Assembly (NCBI GenBank): GCA_009733775.1
Contig: WOGZ01000518.1
Location: 1 to 18,057 of the forward strand
Direction of reading: 5' to 3'
Source: Alectoria sarmentosa
Lineage: Eukaryota; Ascomycota; Lecanoromycetes; Lecanorales; Parmeliaceae
Length of the DNA stretch: 18,057 bases
Positions 1 through 9,101 of the stretch are shown here, one piece after another. A program made the position numbers and the translations under genes. The notes beneath the pieces are model-generated. The model saw nothing but the letters and a program-made list of their open reading frames with translations. It was not told the DNA's origin and ran no database searches. The number at the start of each line of letters is the position of its first letter. Positions within the stretch are counted from its first letter, which is position 1.

Positions 1-340
1 ATTTATAATTTAAATGCATTAATAAGTTTAAAATTTCAGTTCGAAGAGAAAAAAAGAAAAAAGAAAAAGTTTAATCGACGTTAAATCTTAAGTTCGTTTC
101 GTCTTCGTTTGTTTTTAAGTATTATAAATTTAATTTATAAACCCTAACTTATATCGATTAAAATTATAAAAATTATATATTAAATTTTAGATTTTTTTGT
201 TATTATATAAGATTTTTAAGAAGTTTAATGAAATTAAATTTACGTCGTTTAAATGTGATTTTTTGTATATGTTATTTATTAAATTATACGAGCTGATATT
301 TATTTCGCGGGTTATTTTAATATATATGATGTAAACCGAC
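1..340. other. AT-rich RIP-like block, right edge
   Basis: This stretch is almost entirely A and T, with stops in all frames. The remaining C and G bases often sit in CpG (runs such as TCGACG and TCGTTTCG). It continues past the left end of the window. Composition returns to a balanced level at about 340. I see no terminal repeat at that edge, so I cannot say which element it came from. A RIP-degraded transposon is the likely origin, by analogy with the two resolved elements in this window. Confidence 0.75.
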
Positions 341-668
341 AATATGTCACATTTGAACATTCAGCCCTATCAGCCCTATCACGTACTCTGCAAGCTTTCC
401 ACTATTGGGAAGCCCGCGCCCCCAGCACATATTTTTCTCCCCATCGTCGCTCCGCTAGTTCTTTCATGCGAGCGGATTGTGACAGCATATTGAGTTATGT
501 CATGAAGTTCTCATTGGACGCTAATATTCTAACGGCAAGTTCTCTATAGAATCAGTTGAAAACACGTATGCAAGTGGGTAAAGATTGCCACAGAACTGCT
601 TCTGCTCGAAACGTGGGTACCGCCAATAGTTGTGCCGAAACTACTGTTCCTGGACATGCGATGACAAG
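341..668. other. intergenic stretch 3' of the HET pseudogene
   Basis: This is balanced-composition DNA with no convincing gene. It contains a perfect 9-bp tandem duplication (CAGCCCTAT twice, 362-379). The short frames at 544-747 and 556-744 run antisense to each other and look like chance. On the minus strand this is the region just after the HET stop codon, so it probably contains that gene's old 3' untranslated part. Confidence 0.5.
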
Positions 669-2311
669 TCACACCAGATCGATCTGCTGCATAGGACTCT
701 GCGCAGCCGCAACTACTTCGCCATCCATAATTCCATGGATGTAACATGTTCCAATGACCTCATACGCGTTGCCTCTCGGTCGCAGGAGGACAGGTACGGA
801 ACAACCGCAGAGCACGCTTATTATATCACCTTTCTTTCCAGCTTTAGAAATCCATCCCATGCAACCGCTTTCCGACATGCAAAACGCCGTTCTCTAGCTA
901 TCTCAATCGCCTTGTTTTCTACATTGCTAACACGGACCAGGTCATGGTCATCCCAAATTGAATCAGATTCTAATTCAGGGTCGAACTGCTGCATGATTTC
1001 CCAGTAGCTGTTGAAATCGTTTTCATGATGTTGACGTAGTCTGCAGTCGTCTTTCCAATTGCCCCCGAGTAGAGTCCGCCAGAATGCCTGTTTGCGTGTC
1101 GGTTCGGGGGTCTTCCAGAACGGCATACTTGATATCTGTAATGCTTCTCGGAGTACAAGAAGCTCATCTATGGCACTTTCTGCTGGAGACTTATGCCAAT
1201 CGCCAATCCCGAATGTGACTTTCAGGCTACGGCTCGCTGATGTTGTAATCTTTTCCAATAGCAGTCCTGGGGCTGATAATGTATTATTTCGCATAAAGAG
1301 TCTTTTGGACTCATCATAAGGAGCGCAGGCTTTGAAGGGATCCTTCAAAGCTTCAAACATGCTAGGAATGTCTTTTGAACGCGCGAGATTTGGCACCCAG
1401 GAGGGGGTTCCCAATGCGTCTTCCGAATAAACGCATAGAGACAGCACATTTAAAGCTTTGTATTCAGCGATCCAAGCGACCGTGAAATCTTGGTATACTT
1501 TGCCTACTGCGATACGGTAGTCTGGCTGATATGGCAAGAGAGCACTGTCACTAGCGATGGCAATGAGGCTGTAGAGTTTCTCTCGATGATCTGTGGCTTG
1601 ACGTGATCGAGTCATTGCGGCGAGCTGAACCAGGGTAGTGGGTCTATTGCGATATTGTTTTATAACTGAGACCTGACCTATCGCTAGATGAGATGACATG
1701 TCCGAGAGTCGGATCCCAATGCTGACCTCAACAAATAGTCTAGCGAAATTTGCCACGTCTTCGTAAGGGATAGTTCGGTCACCAGCAAAAATTGTTGCCT
1801 CAGAAGCACAAAGGACTTCCTGAAACGTCCAAGCTCATTGGAACCAGCTGTTACCGAAAGAGATTTAAAAAAGACAAGACCTCGTTTGTAAGGTTATAAT
1901 AGAAGTCTTCGATGAGACTCCTCACCGCATGGGGATCGCCAAGTTCAGGGCCGGGCGGATATTCGAACTCCTCAAGGGCGTCCGAAATGTAGTCAAAAGC
2001 TGCACCATACAAGTCGCCATCCTCTCCCAGCCAGACATATAGTCGTAAGCTTTCAGAGTAAATCTTCCGCATCAGTAAGACCTGCTGGGACCGCTCATCG
2101 AGATCGTCTTGGTTGATGCATATGGCATCAGCCCACACAGTCATGGGTTGATCCACTTGTCGGAATGTTTGCAGGGCCGCATGAAGGCTCTCGGTCACGC
2201 ATAGTATACCACTAATATTTTCCGGGTCTATACAGAAAACCTTGCAAGGAAATTCTGGCTCTCCCCAGACGTACGAGATTGTTATATAGGTTGTACCATC
2301 ATTTGATTGCA

Positions 2312-2316
2312 CTTTT
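2312..2316. repeat. target-site duplication, left copy (CTTTT)
   Basis: The five bases CTTTT immediately before the left LTR match the five immediately after the right LTR (4463-4467). On the HET (minus) strand the copy reads AAAAG and forms part of the codons at the break. Confidence 0.85.
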
Positions 2317-2622
2317 TGTTGTTGGGAACAGATTACGCAGCGGAATAACTATAGGCCGACAGTAGGGCTAGGGCTCATGAATGACTAACTATAACTATCA
2401 TAAAGAACATAAAAAAAGAAATCATGCAAGCGAACATAAATCAATTTAATACACGAAAGTAAGTTTTATACTTTTATTAAATTTCTAAAAAATTTATATT
2501 AAATGTCGATTAATCGAAGATTTTTTTTTTAAATTATTTATTAAATTTATACGTTTTATTTATAATTGTATTAATAATATTTTATAAACGAATTAAGCGA
2601 GATAATTATTATTTTTATAACA
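2317..2622. repeat. left LTR (306 bp)
   Basis: It aligns end to end with 4155-4462. The outer part (to about 2440) keeps normal composition, for example GGCCGACAGTAGGGCTAGGG. The inner part is converted to A/T at nearly every C and G that the right copy still has. It begins TGTTGTTGGG and ends ATAACA. Confidence 0.9.
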
Positions 2623-4154
2623 CTTTTTTTTTATTAATTTCTTTAATTTTAATAATTAAAAACGAAACGTTTTCATTTTATTATATAATTTTATAAATTA
2701 TATTAAAAAAATTCTTTTTCATAAATACTTTCTTTATTTAAAAATTATAATTTCATTTAATTATTTAATTTAAAGTATTGTTATTATAACAAACTTATTT
2801 TTTTATTTTCTTTAATTATTTAATTTCAAGTGTAAAACACTTTTTTTAATTAATATAATTATATAAATTAATTTAAAAGTTTACTTTCTTATAAAAACTT
2901 TCTTTATTTAAATTTTTTTATAATTTAATCGCTCACACATTTAATAAATCTTTCGCTTATATATTTAATAAATATTTTCGTATTATTTATATATCGTAAA
3001 ATTTTCGTATATGTATATATTTATAAAACTTTCATATATTATTTATATATTTATAAAAAATTTATAATTGCTTATTATTTATAAAACTTTCGTATATTTA
3101 TATATTTATAAAACTTTTATAATCGTTTAACTTTTAGTCTTAATAAACTATTCGAGTTTATTTATTTTTTATAATTATTTCTTTAAAAACTAATATTACG
3201 ATTATTTTATAAATTACTTTAAACATTTTCTTCAAAACTTTTATCGTCTTTATTCGAATTAATAAAATATTTATTAACGTAATATTCGAATTTCTCACAC
3301 TTTCAATATTGAATATATAATTTATTTTTACAATCGATATTATTATTTCGATCTTTTTAATCTATCTCATTTTTTTTTTTTTTTTTTTTAATAATTATAA
3401 TAATAATACGTTATATATTTTATTTAACGTTTCAAAAACGCTTTATTGCAAATATCGAAATCAAATTATTCGATTAATTTAAAATTGTGTTTAATTATAA
3501 CGTATTACGTTTTTTAATAAACGTTTATTATCACGATAATTATGTATATATTTAACGATAACGTTTAAAAAGTAACATTTTTAATATTTATTCGTAATTT
3601 CGTTAATATAACGCACATTTAATCGATTAACTTATCGAATTTTTTAAAATATTTATAAAACTCTTATAATAAAAGCATAAAATAATCTTTATTATTTAAA
3701 TTATTAACGCATTTTAAAACGTTTCAAATTTCTTTTAATAATTTTATTTTTATAATATAAATTTGTTATAACGATTTTATATAATTAATTGATAACGTTA
3801 TATTTTATTAATCGATTATTATTTAATTTTTTAATCTTTTATTAAACGTAATTACGTTTAATTTCGATAATTTTGATAAAATTTCGAATATAAAATTTTA
3901 TAAACCTTTATCTTTAAAAAATCTTTCGTATATATTTAATTATATTCGATAATTATAAAATTTTAATAAATCGAATCGAATATATAATATCTTAAATATA
4001 AAGAAATTGAAATCATTTAAATTAATTTATAAAAGTACGTTACGAGCTCGTATCGTCGACGCCGAAACGAATATTTTATATTTTGTTAAATTTATTATCG
4101 TATATATAAAATAATAATGTAATTGAATCGTAATAATTAATCGAGTTTATTATT
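2623..4154. other. RIP-mutated interior of the LTR element, no coding capacity
   Basis: This is about 1.5 kb of extreme AT richness with frequent stops in all frames. On many lines almost every surviving G or C is in a CpG (for example around 3241-3300 and 3841-3900). A T homopolymer of about 19 bases lies near 3371-3389. I see no reverse transcriptase, integrase or protease motif. Confidence 0.85.
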
Positions 4155-4462
4155 TATCATTAAAAATAAATTACGCAGCGAAATAAATATAAATCGATAA
4201 TAACGTTAAAATTTATAAATAATTAATTATAATTATTATAAAAAATATAAAAAATAAAATTATGCAAACGAGCATAAATTAATTAAATATACGAAAATGA
4301 GTTTCATGCTTTTATTAGATTTTTTAAGAGTTTCATATCAAATGTCGGTCAATCGAGGGATATTTTCCTCGAGCCATCTGCCGAGCCCATATGCTTCACT
4401 CATAACTGCATTAATAATATTTCATATGCAAATCAAGCGAGGCAATTATCATCCTCACAACA
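4155..4462. repeat. right LTR (308 bp)
   Basis: This is the direct-repeat partner of 2317-2622. Here the inner part (to about 4280) is AT-converted. The outer part keeps normal sequence, including GAGCCATCTGCCGAGCCC, and ends CTCACAACA. Nearly all differences from the left LTR are C/T or G/A, with a few transversions and short length differences. Confidence 0.9.
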
Positions 4463-4467
4463 CTTTT
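4463..4467. repeat. target-site duplication, right copy (CTTTT)
   Basis: This is identical to 2312-2316. On the minus strand it ends the 5' part of the HET gene: the 43rd codon is followed by one G, which pairs in phase with the first bases beyond the left copy. Confidence 0.85.
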
Positions 4468-4592
4468 CGCAGGGAGCAGTGTATATCGCTCCCGTAGGTA
4501 CCAGGTTCAATATCCAAGACCCTGATAATAGAATACGATTCGAGAGGCTTGTAAACATACTTCCTGCTTGCAGCAACAGACTGGTTTTGCAT

Positions 4593-5530
4593 TGCTCGTC
4601 CCGAAGCATGAATTGCCCAAAGGCTGACGGGTCGAAAATCAACGGTTATGACCGACAGCGCCTCGATGACAGGTGCTCTCGTTCTATGATGCTTATTGAT
4701 GTGGTCGAAGAAAGGAAGCGACTGTCACCCTAACAAAGGCGCCAATCAAAATGTGATTACGCATCAGGTATTATGGGAAGGTGAAGATTTACAGCAAGGC
4801 GAGAGAGAAGCGGATCGGAGCTAGAATGATAGCTCCGGAGCCAGCCGCTCATCCAATCGGCTTTTGGGACAACCTGGCTAAATCCGGCAGCCAATTCCCG
4901 GATCAAAATCGAAAATACGCCTCATATCATGATTGAAGGTACCATGCACAATACGTCGCCCCCCCTATAACATAACATAGGGGCGGATACTAGAGCAAAT
5001 GGTGTTCTCTGTGACTCTGACTCTTTAGACGCCCGGCCTCTCATTCTTCTACAAAGGTCTGTAGTGCCTTCTCTGTCGGTCGCCACCTGCAACGAATCTC
5101 TTGCAACATCTCACCCAAACCCGGACCGGAGTGATGACACTTCCGTAGCCGCATCGCCCGAACCCACAGATCGGCCCTCTCCCACGTGCTCCATTCTCAG
5201 GATCCATGTGGTCCGCTCCATCCTCGCCCTTTGACGTCCAACAAGCCTCCAGACCAATCTCGCATCTTACCGCATAACCGCCGTCCAGCACCTCCAATCG
5301 AGTACCATTGTCCACTTAGCCGGCCGTGGCCTAGCTAGACCCTATGAACTTCCCACAATGGACTGTTCCTTCATGAATACTGCCCCACAAGTCTCCGCTG
5401 CATTCACTCGGTGCAATGAGTGACAGGCAATGATGACCTCCCCCATTCACTAATGAGAAAGGGCGACAGTCGCATGAGCCCCTTTGCGATGAAGGTCCAG
5501 AAAAGAATGAGTATTTATCCTTAAAAAGCT
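4593..5530. promoter_or_regulatory. region upstream of the HET start; no clear gene
   Basis: On the minus strand this is the HET upstream region. The HET phase stays open for about 45 codons above the ATG at 4592, but that extension has no ATG, so I treat it as leader. A hairpin CCCCTAT / ATAGGGG (4962-4968 and 4977-4983, 8-nt loop) carries two AGGGG cores, the sequence of fungal stress-response elements. A minus frame at 5049-5315 starts only at GTG directly after a stop and is not recognisable. A short inverted repeat TCACTC/GAGTGA lies near 5405-5425. Confidence 0.35.
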
Positions 5531-5559
5531 GGTGTCACGCGAGTGGCAATCAAGCTTCA

Positions 5560-6360
5560 ACGCTGATAGATCGGTCACGGATTTTTATACAGGATGTCCG
5601 CTGTGGGTGTTGGTGACGCTACGTTTGGGAAATGAGAGCACAACGATGACTCCCAGTGTAGAAGACGTTGGTGACTTATTATGTGAAGGATTACGCTTCG
5701 CACTTGATCCTTCGTAGATGTGAAAGCTACTTGAAGCTCTTTTTCGGTTTCCGTATCTGTGTCGATTTCCGAGTATATCATCTTGCGACGGCTTCGTGTT
5801 ACGTACCCCTTTAGCCCTCTCATACAATGTTTTGAGAGCGCATCGGAATGGGGTTACGGCCGATTGGGCTGGTTTCGAAGCTACTCTTGAGCAGAGGGGG
5901 TAGATCTTTGTTGAGTATAAAGAAGGGTAATACCTCTCCAGCATTCTTTGAGATATCAAGTTCAGTACTTTGCACAGGGATATACTTGCTGTGCCGGCGA
6001 AATGAGTATGAGGGCTTAGTATAGCCATCCCATTTGCCCTGGTTTAGGCGATCCCCACAATCGCCCCCTGTATTTGTATCGATTGTTGAGATGACTCGGA
6101 TGGCTGGAAGAGCCTTGTAAATGGCTTTTGATTTTTTTGGAGAAGCCAATCCACTACGTTGGGAACCGCTTGTTTTGATCTTTGCCTTGCAATGCTGGAA
6201 GAATTGCGGCAGAGAGAAGAGGCAGCTGACAATTTGGCTGATGGTGATCTCTGTCTTCTTTCTCACCTTTTGACCTTTTGCTGAGAAGAGTGTGACTCCT
6301 TCTCATTGATCGAAGAAAAGACGCTAGGGACTGACGAGCAGCGCCTCTATCTGTCTTCAC
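5560..6360 (-). other. coding-like but unresolved minus-strand stretch
   Basis: Several minus-strand frames (5575-5823, 5585-6028, 5820-6266, 6044-6232, 6154-6360) are open for 60-148 codons and overlap one another. Some are hydrophilic and protein-like. A good donor (GTGAGA, starting at 6266) is followed by possible acceptors GTCAG and TTCCAG, so a multi-exon gene is possible. However, the longest frames begin at GTG rather than ATG, and no splice combination gave one clear protein. No known domain was recognised. It may be a decayed gene, or chance openness in balanced-composition DNA. Confidence 0.2.
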
Positions 6361-6467
6361 ACAAGTAGCATCCCCTTTCTTAAATCTACTGATTATCCTG
6401 TTTCACCCCTGACAATTTTCGTTGGAATTGGCATCGTCTTCCACATCAGACTTTGCGGTGAGCTGGA

Positions 6468-6819
6468 ATGGTTACTCCTCGAAGAGAACTTACTGCAATG
6501 TCTTTTGGATCTCTTTGTAAATCTCTCTCGCCCAATCGTTACTACCTTCCAAGCGAGACTTCTTGGTACGAGCTGCGGTTGATCTCACCGATCGGTTCTT
6601 GCAATTTTGACCCTGACCGGGTGAGTCTTAGGCATTGTCACTCGGTCTGGAGATGAAGCTGACACACCTTCATGTGATGGAGCATCCCAGTCATCCCTAG
6701 CCTCGGGATTTCTCTCCAGATCTAGCCCGCGCCTCACCGGTCTAGATGACATGACCGAACTTGAGCGAAGGTGGGAGGACCATTCTGCAGGGCCACCCAA
6801 TGTCGCCTTCCGGCTCTAA
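6468..6819 (+). CDS. hypothetical two-exon protein, 93 residues
   Basis: The ATG at 6468 opens 51 codons to 6620. A 70-nt candidate intron follows (6621-6690), with donor GTGAGT, an internal CTGAC branch-like site and acceptor CCCAG. It joins in phase to 42 more codons and TAA at 6817-6819. Unspliced, the frame stops at 6656. The second exon encodes a charged stretch (DDMTELERRWEDHS). I recognise no domain, signal peptide or membrane segment. Support comes from the coincidence of consensus splice signals with an open phase on both sides. An antisense frame (6585-6800) is also open, so the call is tentative. Confidence 0.35.
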
Positions 6820-7739
6820 CTATCGAATAACCTATTACCTTCTAGACCGCACATGTCCTTGTTCTTTCACGAAGTTCTGCTCTTCAACGAACATAGACGT
6901 AAGGCCGAGTAGAGGGCTTTCTGCTAGAGGATTGAATGGCCCCTTTGGCAGTGGAAAAGATGACACTCACTCAGATACGCAAGGCTTCCGCCTCTGGTTC
7001 TTCATTTATCAGGCGACAATCTTCAGACCCTAGTGTCTGGGCTTGTTGTGATTAGATTTGCAGTCTTGCAGGAAGCGAGATCTTCTTGCATTTCGCATGT
7101 AGCGGGGTAAGCGTTCGACTACAGCCAGCGCTATAACAGCAGGTACTTTGCGAGACCCAAACAAGCTAGGCCTTGATGACCCTATTCCCACGTTGACGGC
7201 GAGAATTGATCGGGACTTTCCCATAATTTCGCTATCTAGCGAAAGTCTACCCTTCTGTATGTACTCCAGGATCAAAACCCTGTCAAAGACTCAACATCGT
7301 GAGCTCTAGAACTTACCGTCGGCTTTTATTTCAAGCACATAATATAATGGTGTGAGGTAATTTCATAGTACCTATTTTTTCTAATCTCAAACAGGCTACA
7401 CTCTTTCGGCTATTGTTGTCACTGCTTAGTACGGCGACTTACATGCTTACGATTCATCCGAGAGTCCCCGAGTTTCAAAGCGTAACCTAAGGTGTTTCAA
7501 ATTGCAGGTTGATCAGACTTCAAGGAGACGCCGCTTGCAGCTTTCGACCGAGCGGTCTGATCTTACAGTGTTCGTTTTTTGAGCACATTTGAAGTAGAAG
7601 AATCTAAGAGCCGTAACCGGCCCCAGGTCAGGAACGTAGTTTAAAGTGCTTACGGTCCATATTATTCCGGAAGAGCCCTAGTACCCCGAGGTTCCTCGGA
7701 GTATTCCTAAGGTGCTGACTGTACTACTGGATTCATGCA
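6820..7739. other. balanced-composition stretch without a clear gene
   Basis: A plus-strand phase is open from about 7104 to the TAG near 7308, reading LRDPNKLGLDDPIPTLTARI among others, but it has no clear start. The plus frame 6761-7033 overlaps the preceding candidate. Short inverted repeats are present: GATCAGAC (7511-7518) with GTCTGATC (7555-7562), and CCGAGG-TT-CCTCGG (7686-7699). None can be tied to a function. Confidence 0.25.
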
Positions 7740-8031
7740 ATGCTTTTGTCATTGAGATCCTGCCACAACCACGCATCCACACGAGGCTTTGTCCAGACCT
7801 TACCTGCATCCTGGAGCGGTGAGCACACGCATGTTTGGGACGTCCTGATTTGTCGGATAGGTCCTTCTCTACATTCCAGTCCTACCCAGGAACGTACTTT
7901 TCATTCCGGTAACCCACAGTCTCAGTTCTTACTCCGATCATCACCGGCTACCCCTCTTTTCTTGATCATGGCTCAAGTCTGGATCCCAAAATATGGGAAA
8001 TCTTTATGAGATAGCATTGAAAAACAACATA

Positions 8032-8056
8032 AGTAGATGATCCCCGTTCATCTACT
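8032..8056 (+). promoter_or_regulatory. perfect 9-bp hairpin in the leader or promoter of the secreted-protein gene
   Basis: AGTAGATGA (8032-8040) and TCATCTACT (8048-8056) pair perfectly across a 7-nt loop, TCCCCGT. The site ends 85 bp before the first ATG of the small secreted-protein gene. The sequence that follows is CT- and CA-rich, as is usual in fungal 5' leaders. It could be a dimeric regulator site in DNA or an RNA hairpin in the leader; the sequence does not decide. Confidence 0.4.
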
Positions 8057-8141
8057 CTACAGCAACAAAGAAATTCTTCAATCACATCTAGCTTCAGAAT
8101 ACCTCATCAAACAATCTCTAAACAAACACTTTTCCGCCAAC

Positions 8142-8598
8142 ATGATGTTTACTCTTCTCTCCATCCTAGCTGCTTTCAGCATCACTGCAGCAAACGCCGC
8201 AGCCACGCTTCCGTGAGTGAATTTGAAGTCTCTTTCGTACTTTTTCTCTTACGACCTCGAGTCCTACTCAAATCATCAAAAGCCCTTATTCACAACCCAT
8301 CACCTTTTCTATGTCTCCAACTCAACAGTTCTGAGAACCATGTTGACTCCGAATAGTTCCACTGTGACCGTGACTGTGACCGAGCCCACCGCCGCTCCTA
8401 TCACGATTACCCCTCCCACTCTCCCCCCACTCACGGCCACGATCACAATTCCGACAGTAAGCGTTATTACCGTCTCAATATGCACTGCTAGCATTCCTAC
8501 TGTCACTGAGACTATAACGTGAGTAACCCTACCTGCTTGCCTCCAGGCCATTTTTGAGTCGATTTTGTGGTAACTAACGTGAGACATTCAGGATTTGA
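8142..8598 (+). CDS. small secreted Thr/Val/Ile/Pro-rich protein, 86 residues, three exons
   Basis: I infer exons 8142-8212, 8336-8518 and 8592-8598 (261 nt). The start is MMFTLLSILAAFSITAANA, a classic signal peptide with an AxA-type cleavage site near residue 19. Intron 1 (123 nt) has donor GTGAGT. The in-phase acceptor is CTGAG|A at 8335. An earlier AACAG lies 7 nt upstream but would run into a stop after 8 codons; it may be too close to the branch site to be used. Intron 2 (73 nt) has GTGAGT, a perfect CTAAC branch and TTCAG, and leaves a 7-nt last exon. The mature chain (about 67 residues) contains some 21 Thr, one Cys, two Glu and no Lys, Arg, Asp, His, Gly, Gln or aromatic residue. It contains TVTVTVT and ITIT, an alternation typical of beta strands. 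Family unknown; it may be a wall or surface protein or an effector. Confidence 0.65.
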
Positions 8599-9101
8599 GC
8601 TTTGATGTAGCAGACTGCTGGGACTCCTAGGGTTATTTCAGTCACAGCAGTGGAGGAAACAGGCCCCCCCAGCTGGGCGTGTGGGTAGTGGAGACGTCTT
8701 TACAAATGTTTAGTTGATGATTGTGCTTTTCGAAATGTGGCTTAATCAGACGAGATATTTGGGTGCGAAATTGCTCACACGTGCATTGAGAGTTTCATAT
8801 GGTCTATTCAATATTAGACATCAGAGAACTAGTCAATAGTACAAATTCTGCAGCTCACAAACCCTTTGTACTCTACAGCTTATGCGCTCCCCAGGTCCTA
8901 AAGAACACTACTTGGTAATCGGTTTTCCTAGTAGTCTCAGACGTCACCCTGCTCCTCGGTCGCAGCTTTCGACGAGCCGAACAATTTTTCGCGTGCACAT
9001 ATGAAAGAGAGACAACTAGGTCGTGGACCCGTATTTAGTCGATTCGTAGAGATATCAACGAACACATGCAAGTCTGATTTTCCAAATCAGTTCTAGCAGA
9101 A
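8599..9101. other. intergenic stretch, nothing recognised
   Basis: No frame above background and no RNA gene was seen. It presumably contains the 3' untranslated part of the secreted-protein gene. A 12-bp match, GCAGCTTTCGAC, is shared between about 8963-8974 and about 7537-7548, too short to interpret. Confidence 0.4.

Larger units (their letters stand above)
2317..4462. mobile_element. degenerate LTR retrotransposon, 2,146 bp
   Basis: Two direct repeats of about 307 bp bound the element. It begins TGTTGT and ends ACAACA (a 6-bp inverted repeat of the TG...CA type) and is flanked by a 5-bp duplication CTTTT. These are the hallmarks of LTR retrotransposon integration. The interior (2623-4154, about 1.53 kb) is too short for a full gag-pol and shows no open frame. 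It is therefore either a non-autonomous element or an internally deleted one, mutated beyond recognition. No primer-binding site or polypurine tract can be read after the mutation. It lies within the HET coding frame. Orientation could not be determined. Confidence 0.9.
669..4592 (-). pseudogene. HET-domain (heterokaryon incompatibility) pseudogene, split by an LTR retrotransposon
   Basis: HET proteins trigger incompatibility and cell death when unlike fungal hyphae fuse. Reading on the minus strand, ATG at 4592-4590 opens 43 codons with the usual family start (YVYKPLESYSIIRVL, PG, then a Cys). The LTR element 2317-4462 interrupts here. Beyond it the same phase resumes at 2312 with the core motifs TISYVWG, WADAICINQDD, ER..Q, MRKIY and VWLG. 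The frame ends at TAA (1853-1851) through a 1-nt shift. In the next frame, W-F-Q-stop-A-W-T-F-Q-E-V has TGA (1837-1835) where family members usually have Arg. The frame then runs open from that TGA to about 880, shifts again near 878-887, and finishes with the typical C-terminal part (CMGW, GD.ISVL.GCSVPVLLRP, YIHGIMDGE) to TGA at 671-669. Without the element about 590 codons remain, normal for the family. I infer that it is non-functional. Confidence 0.9.

Noticed and set aside
1757..1860. An intron explaining the HET break (donor GTAACA, acceptor TTTCAG)
   Set aside because: It would be only 35 nt and would delete the conserved W-T-F-Q part, so a frameshift plus nonsense change fits better.
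2623..4154. Search for reverse transcriptase, integrase, primer-binding site or polypurine tract
   Set aside because: The interior is too mutated; no such motif can be supported.
4593..4730. In-frame extension of the HET N-terminus, about 45 codons open above the ATG
   Set aside because: It has no ATG, and the ATG at 4592 already gives the normal distance to the family's first motif.
5049..5315. Minus frame of 88 codons, Gly/Arg-rich
   Set aside because: Begins at GTG immediately after a stop, with no ATG and no recognised domain.
7740..8009. Plus frame of 89 codons with ATG
   Set aside because: No domain, signal or splice support. It ends about 130 bp before the secreted-protein start and is more likely promoter sequence.
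8309..8587. Minus frame of 92 codons rich in Val and Gly
   Set aside because: It is the antisense shadow of the Thr/Val repeats of the secreted-protein exon and includes its introns.
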